NCBI GenBank assembly: GCA_016707285.1
Contig: JADJIA010000001.1
Coordinates: 186,001-250,000 of the forward strand
Length of the DNA: 64,000 bases
DNA from: Ignavibacteriales bacterium
Lineage (GTDB): Bacteria; Bacteroidota; Ignavibacteria; Ignavibacteriales; Ignavibacteriaceae
Direction: 5' to 3'
The notes under the pieces: model-generated
Databases searched by the model: none
Seen by the model: the letters and a program-made list of their open reading frames with translations, nothing else
What the model was told of the DNA's origin: nothing
Translations under genes and position numbers: made by a program
Shown here: piece by piece, positions 42,969 through 50,626 of the stretch
Numbering within the stretch: the first letter of the stretch is position 1
Layout of the letters: the number at the start of each line of letters is the position of its first letter

Positions 42969-45161
42969 TTATTTCTTTTTAGTCTTTGTTGACGGCTTGG
43001 TGACGGATTTTTTTGTTGTTGTTTTTGGTGTCGTCACTGATTTTTTAGTTGTCGTCTTAGGAGTTGTAACTGCCTTTTTGGTCGTTTTTGAAGTAGTTTT
43101 TCCTTTTACAGCAGTTTTATTACTGTTGTTTGATTTTTTGGAAGTAACTGCTTTTTTAGAATTTTTTGAATTGTATTTAGTGCCATACTTAACACCGGTG
43201 TTCGATTTGTTTGCGGTGTATGATTTTTTGTTGTAGTTGTAAGTTGTTTTCTTTGCTACAGGAGTTTTAACATCTGTAATGGTTTTGTTGGAGTATATTC
43301 TTAAATTCTGCCCTGCAAGCAAGTATTCAGAATTTAGATTATTCCATTTTTTGATGTCTTCAACTGTCACACCATATTTATTTGCAATTGCCGCAAGATT
43401 GTCATTTACTTGAACTTTATATGTGTTCAGTGTTGCTGACGCTTTAGTGGTATTGTCACCATAAGTAACAGGCGCTCCACCTGTATAAATGGTTAATTGT
43501 GTGTTGGCATAAACGAGACCATTTTTGATCTTTGTTCCATTCCAACCGGTAATATCAGAAACAGAAACTTTATACTTTTCAGCTATTTCAGACAGGTTTT
43601 CACCATATTTAACTGTATGGTAATAAGTTTTTGACTCCGGTTTTGAAACAGCTTTTGTAGTTGACTGTTTTTTGTTACCGGTGTTTGCCAAAGCAAAGTA
43701 TGTTTCATACTTGGATGCTGGAACATTAATTACAAGTTCCTGTCCTGTTTTGGCATTTTCGAATGCTGAAATATTGTTCCAGCTCCGTAATTCAGAGACT
43801 GTAACATTAAATTTCTGAGCAACCTGAACCAGACTCTCATCACCTTTAATTGCGTATTTAATGGTTGCGTTAGAACCATTATTGTTTGAGGCGAACTGAA
43901 TGTCTGTATTGTTGGATTTAAGCCCTGCGAGAACCTGTGTGGTGCTTCCGGTCGGGATGCGGAGAATATAATCTTTATTTGCAGGGGTATTGTTCTGAAG
44001 AAGTTCGGGGTTGAGGTCTTTTATGTCAGTTAAAGAAACACCGGCGGCGTTTGCAACTGAAGCGAGCGAAGTTGATTTGGAAACATTGATGGTTTCATAA
44101 ACAAATGCAGTCTGATAGCTGATCTCAGTTAATCCAAACTTTTCAGGTTCCATTGCAACAAGTGTAGCTGCAATGTATGCAGGCACATAATTTCTTGTTT
44201 CCTGTGGAAGAAGTTGTTGAATTGCCCAAAAATTGGTCTCAGTTCCGCGTTTTATTGCTCTTGAGATTCTTCCCTCACCTGCATTGTAAGCAGCAAGTGC
44301 GAGATGCCAGTCGCCCAGCGAATCTTTTAGATCACGGAGATGCCTTGCAGCAGCTCTGGTGGCTTTTACAGGATCTTTTCTTTCATCGACATTATAATCA
44401 ACTTTAAGATCATACATCTGTCCTGTGCCCTTCATGAACTGCCACAAACCCATTGCGCCGGCAATGGAGCGGGCATTTGGATTTAATCCACTCTCGATAA
44501 GAGTAAGATAAGCGAGTTCGAGCGGAACACCTTCTTCTTTAAGAATCGGGATGATTACAGGGAAGTATTTATCAGTACGAGCTATCCACTGTTTAAAGAA
44601 GTTTTTACCTTTTCCTGTGTAAAATGTGATCCATTTTTCAACCTGATCATTTATTACGAGTGGAATTTCATTGGAATTAAATTTTGAACCGGCTGCTGCA
44701 AATGCAACTTCAGATTCATTAACTCCAACAAGCATGTTGCCTGCGATAAGATTTTTATCAGCATTTTTAAGAATATCCTTAAAAGCATCTACAGAAACAT
44801 CTTCAATGCTTTCATCGATATTTGCCACCAGACTGCTGGTTTCATCCAAAATGAGAAGTTTTAATTCCGCATATCTTGGATTTGCATCTATCCCGGGATA
44901 ATTGTCAAGTCCGTTCATAATTTCTACAGCAGATGTGAGGCTGTTGATGGCTTCCTGTGTAGAATTTTTCCTGGCTTTTTCGACTGACTGCTGATAATAT
45001 GAGTAAGCTCTGTCGAGCTCCTGTGGTACGATGTCGAGTGTACTTAGATTCTGCTGCGTTTCAGGTTTTATAACCTGTGTATTTGTGGTTTCGGTTCCGG
45101 GAATACACCCTGTAAGTCCCAGAACTGAAACTGCAAATATCAGGAGCACTGCTTTACGCAT
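42969..45161 (-). CDS. Membrane-bound lytic transglycosylase with LysM repeats (MltD-like)
   Basis: Peptidoglycan-cleaving lipoprotein. Lipobox at C19 (LGLTGC). A goose-lysozyme/SLT domain occupies about 200-330, with catalytic E223 (LTLIESGLNPNA), GAMGLWQFMKGT and ALAAYNAGEGRI. Three to four LysM domains follow (about 365-420 diverged; YAIKGDESLVQVAQKF, YHTVKYGENLSEIAEKY, YKVQVNDNLAAIANKY). The C-terminal 90 residues are a Lys/Thr/Ser-rich tail of TTKKSVTTPK-type repeats with no fold, likely to bind acidic wall polymers. It lies just upstream of the TPP riboswitch and its promoter could also feed into it. Confidence 0.92.
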   Translation of the reverse strand: MRKAVLLIFAVSVLGLTGCIPGTETTNTQVIKPETQQNLSTLDIVPQELDRAYSYYQQSVEKARKNSTQEAINSLTSAVEIMNGLDNYPGIDANPRYAELKLLILDETSSLVANIDESIEDVSVDAFKDILKNADKNLIAGNMLVGVNESEVAFAAAGSKFNSNEIPLVINDQVEKWITFYTGKGKNFFKQWIARTDKYFPVIIPILKEEGVPLELAYLTLIESGLNPNARSIAGAMGLWQFMKGTGQMYDLKVDYNVDERKDPVKATRAAARHLRDLKDSLGDWHLALAAYNAGEGRISRAIKRGTETNFWAIQQLLPQETRNYVPAYIAATLVAMEPEKFGLTEISYQTAFVYETINVSKSTSLASVANAAGVSLTDIKDLNPELLQNNTPANKDYILRIPTGSTTQVLAGLKSNNTDIQFASNNNGSNATIKYAIKGDESLVQVAQKFNVTVSELRSWNNISAFENAKTGQELVINVPASKYETYFALANTGNKKQSTTKAVSKPESKTYYHTVKYGENLSEIAEKYKVSVSDITGWNGTKIKNGLVYANTQLTIYTGGAPVTYGDNTTKASATLNTYKVQVNDNLAAIANKYGVTVEDIKKWNNLNSEYLLAGQNLRIYSNKTITDVKTPVAKKTTYNYNKKSYTANKSNTGVKYGTKYNSKNSKKAVTSKKSNNSNKTAVKGKTTSKTTKKAVTTPKTTTKKSVTTPKTTTKKSVTKPSTKTKKK

Positions 45162-45223
45162 TAAACCTCCTTTGGTTTATATGGTTGTGAACGATAAATA
45201 AATCTTTGCCTATACCTGACTCC

Positions 45224-46768
45224 CTAAAGTGGTATGTTTGAGTGTTTTTTACTCGGGTTTTTATCTTTTTTGGTCTTTAAAAGCTGAAAAGCGTTTATCA
45301 ACCTGATCCTTGTGTCCGCCGGTTCGATTACATCATCAATGAAACCTCTCTCAGCAGCAGTATAAGGATTTGCAAACTTTTTAATATATTCTTCCAATTT
45401 CTCATTTAATGCAGCTTCGGGATCATCCGCTGCTGCAATTTCCCTCTTAAATATTATTTCAACTGCTCCTTTGGGTCCCATAACCGCAATTTCAGCCGAG
45501 GGCCAGGCGAAGTTGAAATCACCTCTAATATGTTTTGAATTCATCACATCGTAAGCTCCACCGTATGCTTTGCGGGTAATCACTGTAATTTTTGGAACAG
45601 TTGCCTCACAAAAAGCAAACAAAAGTTTCGCCCCGTGTCTAATTATTCCATTCCACTCCTGATCGGTTCCGGGTAAAAATCCCGGTACATCCTCAAGTAC
45701 CAACAACGGAATGTTGAAAGCATCACAAAATCTTACAAATCTTGCTCCTTTTACTGAAGCATTGATATCGAGCACTCCTGCGAGAACCGATGGCTGATTC
45801 GCCACAATCCCAATGCTCATCCCCCCCATTCGTGCAAATCCGCAAACGATATTCTCTGCATAATTTGCATGTACTTCAAAAAATATTTCCTCATCAACTA
45901 AAAGTTTTATTACTTCTTTAATGTCATAAGGTTTGTTTGCAATCTCCGGTATAACATAGTTTAGACGCTCGTCGCGTTTTAATGTTCCCTTGTTAAATTC
46001 TTTGCTTAACGGTTTATCCTTAAAATTTAAAGGAATATACTCCATTAGATGCCTGACATTCATCAAGGTTTCAATCTCATTGTCGAAAGCAAAATGTGCA
46101 ACTCCACTCTTTACAGAATGAGTTTCAGCTCCGCCAAGGTCTTCAAATGTCACTTCTTCATGAGTAACGGTCTTAACGACATTTGGCCCCGTAACAAACA
46201 TGTAACTTGAATTTTTCACCATAAAAACAAAATCTGTTATTGCCGGTGAATAAACAGCACCTCCTGCACAAGGTCCCAAAACAACACTTATTTGTGGTAC
46301 AACACCACTCGCAAGAGTATTCAGTAAAAATATGTCGGCATAACCACCCAAACTTACAACACCCTCTTGTATCCTGGCTCCACCCGAATCGTTTAATCCG
46401 ATTACCGGAATTCCGGTTTTCATCGCCATATTCATGATTTTGCAGATTTTTTCGGCGTGAGTTTCTGACAACGAACCGCCAAACACTGTAAAATCCTGAC
46501 TGTAAACCGCTACGGGTCTTCCCTCAATAGTACCAAATCCGGTAACAACTCCGTCACCATAAAAAGTCTGTTTTTCGAGTCCAAAATCTTTGCTTCTGTG
46601 TTTAACAAAAACATCAACCTCTTCAAAACTTCCCTCATCAAGCAGTAACTCAAGTCTTTCTCTTGCCGATAATTTCCCCTGCTGGTGTTGCCTGGCAATT
46701 TTATCTTTGCCACCCCCCTGGCGCGATAACTCTCTCTTTTCTCTTAGTTCAGCAATTTTATCGTGCAT
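45224..46768 (-). CDS. Acyl-CoA carboxylase carboxyltransferase subunit (propionyl-CoA type)
   Basis: Carboxyltransferase beta subunit that moves a carboxyl group from biotin to an acyl-CoA, most likely propionyl-CoA (giving methylmalonyl-CoA), or runs in reverse in a decarboxylase. Two crotonase-like halves are clear: RQHQQGKLSARERLELLLDEG at the start, SGGARIQEGVVSLGGYADIF and GPCAGGAVYSPAITDF in the first half; GFLPGTDQEWNGIIRHGAKL, RKAYGGAYDVMNSKHI and AVMGPKGAVEIIF in the second. 514 residues, full length. No biotin carrier or biotin carboxylase gene is adjacent, so its partners lie outside the window. Confidence 0.93.
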   Translation of the reverse strand: MHDKIAELREKRELSRQGGGKDKIARQHQQGKLSARERLELLLDEGSFEEVDVFVKHRSKDFGLEKQTFYGDGVVTGFGTIEGRPVAVYSQDFTVFGGSLSETHAEKICKIMNMAMKTGIPVIGLNDSGGARIQEGVVSLGGYADIFLLNTLASGVVPQISVVLGPCAGGAVYSPAITDFVFMVKNSSYMFVTGPNVVKTVTHEEVTFEDLGGAETHSVKSGVAHFAFDNEIETLMNVRHLMEYIPLNFKDKPLSKEFNKGTLKRDERLNYVIPEIANKPYDIKEVIKLLVDEEIFFEVHANYAENIVCGFARMGGMSIGIVANQPSVLAGVLDINASVKGARFVRFCDAFNIPLLVLEDVPGFLPGTDQEWNGIIRHGAKLLFAFCEATVPKITVITRKAYGGAYDVMNSKHIRGDFNFAWPSAEIAVMGPKGAVEIIFKREIAAADDPEAALNEKLEEYIKKFANPYTAAERGFIDDVIEPADTRIRLINAFQLLKTKKDKNPSKKHSNIPL

Positions 46769-46885
46769 TTTTATCTGTTTACTGCGTATATTTCAAATGA
46801 CTCTCGGGAATTTTAGAAAAATCCATAATCCCGTTTCCTAAGTTAAAGAAAAACCAATTAATGTGAAAATTATTTAAAATTTTTT

Positions 46886-47734
46886 ATGACACATCTAACT
46901 TCGCTCCTTGTATTGATTTACATCACTTTGCTGTCAAATAACTTGAATGCCCAACCCTGGAGATTGGTGAAGGAAATTGGTATTTTTGAGAAATCATCCT
47001 CATTTTGTCTTTCTCCTGATGGCTATTTTTATGTAGCTGATCAAGGTTCCAATCAGGTGCTAAAACTTAATTTGGATGGAGCGGTTTTTAATACCACCGG
47101 AGGTTATGGATGGGATGCGAGTGGACTCTCCAGACCAACCGATGTAACCGCCGAGGCTGTTTATGTTTTGGTTGCCGATGAGGATAACAGTAAGGTGAAT
47201 AAATACGACAAAAATCTAAACCTCGCCGGCACGGTATTTAAAAGAGACAGTCAAAATCCGGAGGAAGTGTTTGGTTATCCCCTCTCTGTTGCTGTTTCCA
47301 CCCTGGGTGATCTGTACATCCTCGATGGTGAAAATAACAGAGTAGTCTATTTCAGTTTTTTTGGAGATTATAAAGGTAATTTTGGAGGATTTGGCACAGG
47401 TTTTTATGAATTCTACAGACCCGAAAAAATATCTGCTCTTAAAAATGCAATTGCTGTTGCGGATGATGATAAATTAGTACTTTTCGATCTGTTTGGTACT
47501 TATCTACGGAATATACAATTTCAGCAACGGATTCGTTCTGTAAAATATAATGATGGCAAAATAGCTGTTGTTACAAAAAAAGAAATTTATATTGCTGAAG
47601 ACAATTTAATGTATGAATTTAATCAACTTGATATCGAACATGACGGGGTCTGGTTTGTAGATGCATTGATGTCGGGCGATAAATTGTATATACTCACGGA
47701 AAATTCAATACTCTTTTTCGAGAAGGGATTTTGA
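46886..47734 (+). CDS. NHL-repeat beta-propeller protein, probably exported
   Basis: A 282-residue protein with an N-terminal signal-like segment (LTSLLVLIYITLLSNNLNAQ) and repeats of NHL/6-bladed propeller type: SPDGYFYVADQGSNQVLKLNLDG (split), ADEDNSKVNKYDKNLNLAG, TLGDLYILDGENNRVVYFSFFGDYKG and AVADDDKLVLFDLFGTYLRN. Such propellers mediate binding in the envelope; no enzyme motif is seen. The stop overlaps the next gene by four bases, so the three small genes 46886-48706 form an operon. Confidence 0.82.
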   Translation: MTHLTSLLVLIYITLLSNNLNAQPWRLVKEIGIFEKSSSFCLSPDGYFYVADQGSNQVLKLNLDGAVFNTTGGYGWDASGLSRPTDVTAEAVYVLVADEDNSKVNKYDKNLNLAGTVFKRDSQNPEEVFGYPLSVAVSTLGDLYILDGENNRVVYFSFFGDYKGNFGGFGTGFYEFYRPEKISALKNAIAVADDDKLVLFDLFGTYLRNIQFQQRIRSVKYNDGKIAVVTKKEIYIAEDNLMYEFNQLDIEHDGVWFVDALMSGDKLYILTENSILFFEKGF

Positions 47735-48192
47735 TCTCCCGCTCCTCCATTATCAGATATCTGCCGACACTCCTCCTCTTTTTGTTGCTGATTGTCTCGT
47801 TTCTCCCGTTTTATACTGACGGCAGCTCAGTTCTCTACCCTTTTACAAAATCTTTATTCTCGAGAATTTGTCACGGGATCTCAGACAGATGTTTTGAGAT
47901 AAACGGGATGTCACTTCATCTTTGTTCAAGATGTCTGGGAATCTACTCAGGGTTATTTGCAGGATCGATCACGATACTGTTCCTTAATAACCGGATGACT
48001 GTTTTTACCAAAAGAAGATACCTGTTTATAGCCTTCTCACCCATCCTGATTCATAAACTTTTGGAACTACTGTCTATAGTGGATTATTCAAAATTGTGGG
48101 CGTTAATTTCAGGAATATTAAGCGGTTACCTTATCTTTTTATATATTGGAAATCGGTTTTTAATTAATTTTTCAAAAAGAAGTGATGGTTAA
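47731..48192 (+). CDS. DUF2085-like membrane protein
   Basis: A 153-residue integral membrane protein with four to five predicted helices and the DUF2085 signature: ICHGISDRCFEINGMSLHLCSRCLGIYSGLFAG, with the conserved Cys-His and CSRC cluster that may bind metal or form disulfides. It uses TTG at 47731, overlapping the stop of the NHL gene. Function is unknown; the family appears in many Bacteroidetes and archaea. Followed by another small membrane protein gene that overlaps it by eight bases. Confidence 0.85.
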   Translation: MISRSSIIRYLPTLLLFLLLIVSFLPFYTDGSSVLYPFTKSLFSRICHGISDRCFEINGMSLHLCSRCLGIYSGLFAGSITILFLNNRMTVFTKRRYLFIAFSPILIHKLLELLSIVDYSKLWALISGILSGYLIFLYIGNRFLINFSKRSDG

Positions 48193-48706
48193 CAGCAAAT
48201 ATTTTCCCACTCTGGTCTCCGGTTTTGCGGCAGGAGTTCTTACAACAGTTCCACACATCAAGTCACTCTCATGCTGCATTCTTGTGCCGGCTGCCGTAGT
48301 TTTTGCACTTTATGCCGACAAGAGAATCAGTGGATTAAAATCCCCGATCAATATAAAAAGTGCTTTAATGTTTGGATTGATGACCGGCTTGTTCACCACC
48401 CTGTTTGGGACCACATTTGATGTTTTAATCACATTTATTACCCGTCAAAACGAATTTGTAATCGCTTACCCCGATGTACTCAAAATGTTGGGGGAAATGC
48501 CATTTTTACCAAAGGGGGATGCATCCTACAATGAGGCTCTGGATATCCTTGAGAATACGCGAAATGAAATAGTGGAAACCGGATTTTCGTTTTTTTACAC
48601 TTTTATGATGTTGATTAACAATCTGATTTTTTATCCGGTGTTTGGTTTGTTGGGCGGGCTTTTAGGGAAAGCAATACTTGACAAGGCCGGTAATACCGAC
48701 CGTTGA
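48185..48706 (+). CDS. Small polytopic membrane protein of unknown function
   Basis: A 173-residue membrane protein with four hydrophobic segments (TLVSGFAAGVLTTVPHI, SCCILVPAAVVFALYAD, SALMFGLMTGLFTTLFG, and the C-terminal FMMLINNLIFYPVFGLLGGLLG), resembling DUF4199/DUF5683-style Bacteroidetes proteins by layout only. The ATG at 48185 is preferred to the GTG one codon upstream. Its TGA stop directly abuts the stop of tonB on the other strand (TGATCA), so the genes are convergent with no spacer. Confidence 0.75.
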   Translation: MVNSKYFPTLVSGFAAGVLTTVPHIKSLSCCILVPAAVVFALYADKRISGLKSPINIKSALMFGLMTGLFTTLFGTTFDVLITFITRQNEFVIAYPDVLKMLGEMPFLPKGDASYNEALDILENTRNEIVETGFSFFYTFMMLINNLIFYPVFGLLGGLLGKAILDKAGNTDR

Positions 48707-49378
48707 TCATCGAAGTCTAAACGGGAAAGTGATCGTAACCGACTGAACAAAGGTCTCTCCATCTTTTAACTTTTCAAATCTCCATGTCCTTAATGCAGAA
48801 ATGCAGAGATTGTCAAGTTTTGGATCAAGCTTTTTAACCGGAACCACGCTTCCGACACTGCCGTTTGGCAGTATGGTGAATGATAACACAACATTCCCTT
48901 CAATATTCACACCTGAAGGGTATTTAGGAATATTCCAACTCAAAACCGCTCGTTTTCCTTTTCCACCCCAACCGATTGAATATCCGGTACCGTAAGTGGT
49001 TCCACCGGTAGTACCGGGTTTTGTTGTTGTCCCCTTTTTATCCTCAGTTCCCTTTTTTGATTCAGTCTCTTTAGGTTTGGTTTTTACACCATCCTTATCG
49101 GTGTTTTTGGCTTCAGGTGTTTTCACCTTCTGATCTTTTTTCTTGTCTGAAGCATCCTTCTCTGTTTGCTCAATATCCTCGTCAGATTCTTCTGCGAAGT
49201 CTCCCTTTTTGCCCGCATCTCCGCCGATATCTTCAGGTGTCTCAAATTCGATTTCGAGAATATTTTTTTGCGGAGTTTCCGTGATTTTCCCACCAAAATA
49301 CATCGTAAACATCAGGAGGAACCCGAGGAGATGTAATACAAGTGACACACCAACAGAAATACTGCGCTCTTTATTCAA
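48707..49378 (-). CDS. TonB-like energy transducer
   Basis: Inner-membrane anchored periplasmic protein. N-terminal membrane anchor (about 8-28: SVGVSLVLHLLGFLLMFTMYF), with H16 in the position of the functional His of TonB/TolA. A long charged, Lys/Asp/Thr-rich linker follows (about 45-135), then a TonB C-terminal domain (about 145-223: PKYPSGVNIEGNVVLSFTILPNGSV to LRTWRFEKL). It should couple the proton motive force via ExbB-ExbD to outer-membrane proteins. Last gene of the six-gene operon that begins at 58166. Confidence 0.9.
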   Translation of the reverse strand: MNKERSISVGVSLVLHLLGFLLMFTMYFGGKITETPQKNILEIEFETPEDIGGDAGKKGDFAEESDEDIEQTEKDASDKKKDQKVKTPEAKNTDKDGVKTKPKETESKKGTEDKKGTTTKPGTTGGTTYGTGYSIGWGGKGKRAVLSWNIPKYPSGVNIEGNVVLSFTILPNGSVGSVVPVKKLDPKLDNLCISALRTWRFEKLKDGETFVQSVTITFPFRLR

Positions 49379-49380
49379 AA

Positions 49381-49797
49381 TTACTCTTCCTTCACCGCTT
49401 CACGTTTATCTGTTTCGAGAGTGAATTTATCAAAACCGGCTCCTTTTGCAGCATCGATAACCATCACTACTTTTTCAATAGCCACATCTTTATCAGATGC
49501 TATTATCAAATTGGCTTCATCAGATTTTGAACGAAGCGATTTTAATCTCCCTTCAAGTTCAGGTTCGGCAACGATGGTTTCACCGAGATAAAAAGTACCT
49601 TCTTTTGTAATTGTAACTACAAATTCTGAAGGTACCACCTGCTCTGAAGTTTTTGATCCGGGCAGTTTTACTTTAACACCGGATTGAACCACATACTGCG
49701 ATGTGATGATAAAAAATATCAACAATAACATCACCACATCGGTGAGTGATGAAAACTGGAACTCAGCCAAAGACTGATTTCTTCTTTTAAATTTCAT
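49381..49797 (-). CDS. exbD: ExbD/TolR-family transport protein
   Basis: A 138-residue protein with one N-terminal membrane helix and a periplasmic domain. The membrane segment carries the proton-path Asp (SLTDVVMLLLIFFIITSQ, D20). The KLPGSK and FYLGETIV motifs in the soluble part are family-typical. It forms the channel with ExbB, eight bases upstream, and is followed two bases later by tonB. In Tol-type systems the same protein is called TolR; the naming cannot be settled by sequence alone. Confidence 0.93.
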   Translation of the reverse strand: MKFKRRNQSLAEFQFSSLTDVVMLLLIFFIITSQYVVQSGVKVKLPGSKTSEQVVPSEFVVTITKEGTFYLGETIVAEPELEGRLKSLRSKSDEANLIIASDKDVAIEKVVMVIDAAKGAGFDKFTLETDKREAVKEE

Positions 49798-49805
49798 ATC
49801 TGTAC

Positions 49806-50462
49806 CTAAAAATCGACATCAAGTTCAGATTTTTGAGTTGTCTGACCGTGGCTAACATCTTCAAGAGTATCAATTACATCTGTGGAGATTGCTTCCATGT
49901 TCAAAACAACTCTGTTTATTTGACTCAATAAAAAGTTGTAAGAAATTAGTGATGGAATACCAACTACCAATCCAAAAACTGTGGTGATTAAAGCCTCGTA
50001 GATGCCACCGGCAAGATCTGCAGGACTCGCGTTACCTCTGAGTTGTTCAACTGTCATAAATGCTTGAACCAAACCTGTAACCGTGCCAAGAAATCCCAAT
50101 AATGGAGCTGAACCTGCAACTGTGGCAAGAACCCAAAGTCCTCGTTCAAGCTTCGCAATTTCCTGATTTCCTGAATCCTCAATCGCTTCTCTTACTCGAG
50201 CATAACCATATTTATGTTTCTTTAAACCTTTTTTAATTATTGCGGCAATAGGCGACTTGTCACCTTTTAACACCTGAATGGTACCTGACACATCATTTTT
50301 TCTTAACAGAGTTTCCACAGTCAGAATAAATCTGGGAACATTTACATTAGCTTTTCTTAGGGAAATCAGCTTCTCAATTATCACTGCCAATCCTATTATT
50401 GAAAGCAACAAAATGGGCCACATGACCACGCCACCTTTAAAAAACATTTCTATGAGATTCAT
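49806..50462 (-). CDS. exbB: ExbB/TolQ-family proton channel
   Basis: A 218-residue MotA/TolQ/ExbB protein with three membrane helices: VVMWPILLLSIIGLAVIIEKL (9-29), and LATVAGSAPLLGFLGTVTGLVQAF with the conserved Thr/Gly-rich channel motif, and LITTVFGLVVGIPSLISYNFLL. A cytoplasmic loop with KHKYGYARVREAIEDSGNQE lies between the first two. It conducts protons with ExbD. It follows the SPOR protein gene; after frameshift correction that gene ends at 50480, 17 bases away. Confidence 0.94.
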   Translation of the reverse strand: MNLIEMFFKGGVVMWPILLLSIIGLAVIIEKLISLRKANVNVPRFILTVETLLRKNDVSGTIQVLKGDKSPIAAIIKKGLKKHKYGYARVREAIEDSGNQEIAKLERGLWVLATVAGSAPLLGFLGTVTGLVQAFMTVEQLRGNASPADLAGGIYEALITTVFGLVVGIPSLISYNFLLSQINRVVLNMEAISTDVIDTLEDVSHGQTTQKSELDVDF

Positions 50463-50479
50463 CTATTTATTTCCGTTCT

Positions 50480-50626
50480 CTATTTTTTCAATTTGGGGTT
50501 TAATGTATTGTTAACCTCACGGGCTTTTTCTTCTTTATCAAAAGGACCAACTCTTACCCTGTACCAAACGCCTTCTTCACCGGCAACACCACTCTTTTTA
50601 ATCTTCATGACAAATGATTTATAACC
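50480..50626 (-). pseudogene. Out-of-frame second half of the SPOR domain
   Basis: On the minus strand, after the A5 tract (complement of 50627-50631), this frame reads GYKSFVMKIKKSG, then EGVWYRVRVGPFDKEEKARE and VNNTLNPKLKK, ending in TAG at 50480-50482. The YRVRVGPF strand is the classic end of a SPOR domain. One additional A at the tract would join it to the preceding protein. There is no start of its own. Confidence 0.8.

Noticed and set aside
42997..43236. Hydrophobic plus-strand frame rich in Val and Phe
   Set aside because: Antisense of the Lys/Thr-rich tail of the lytic transglycosylase; compositional artefact.
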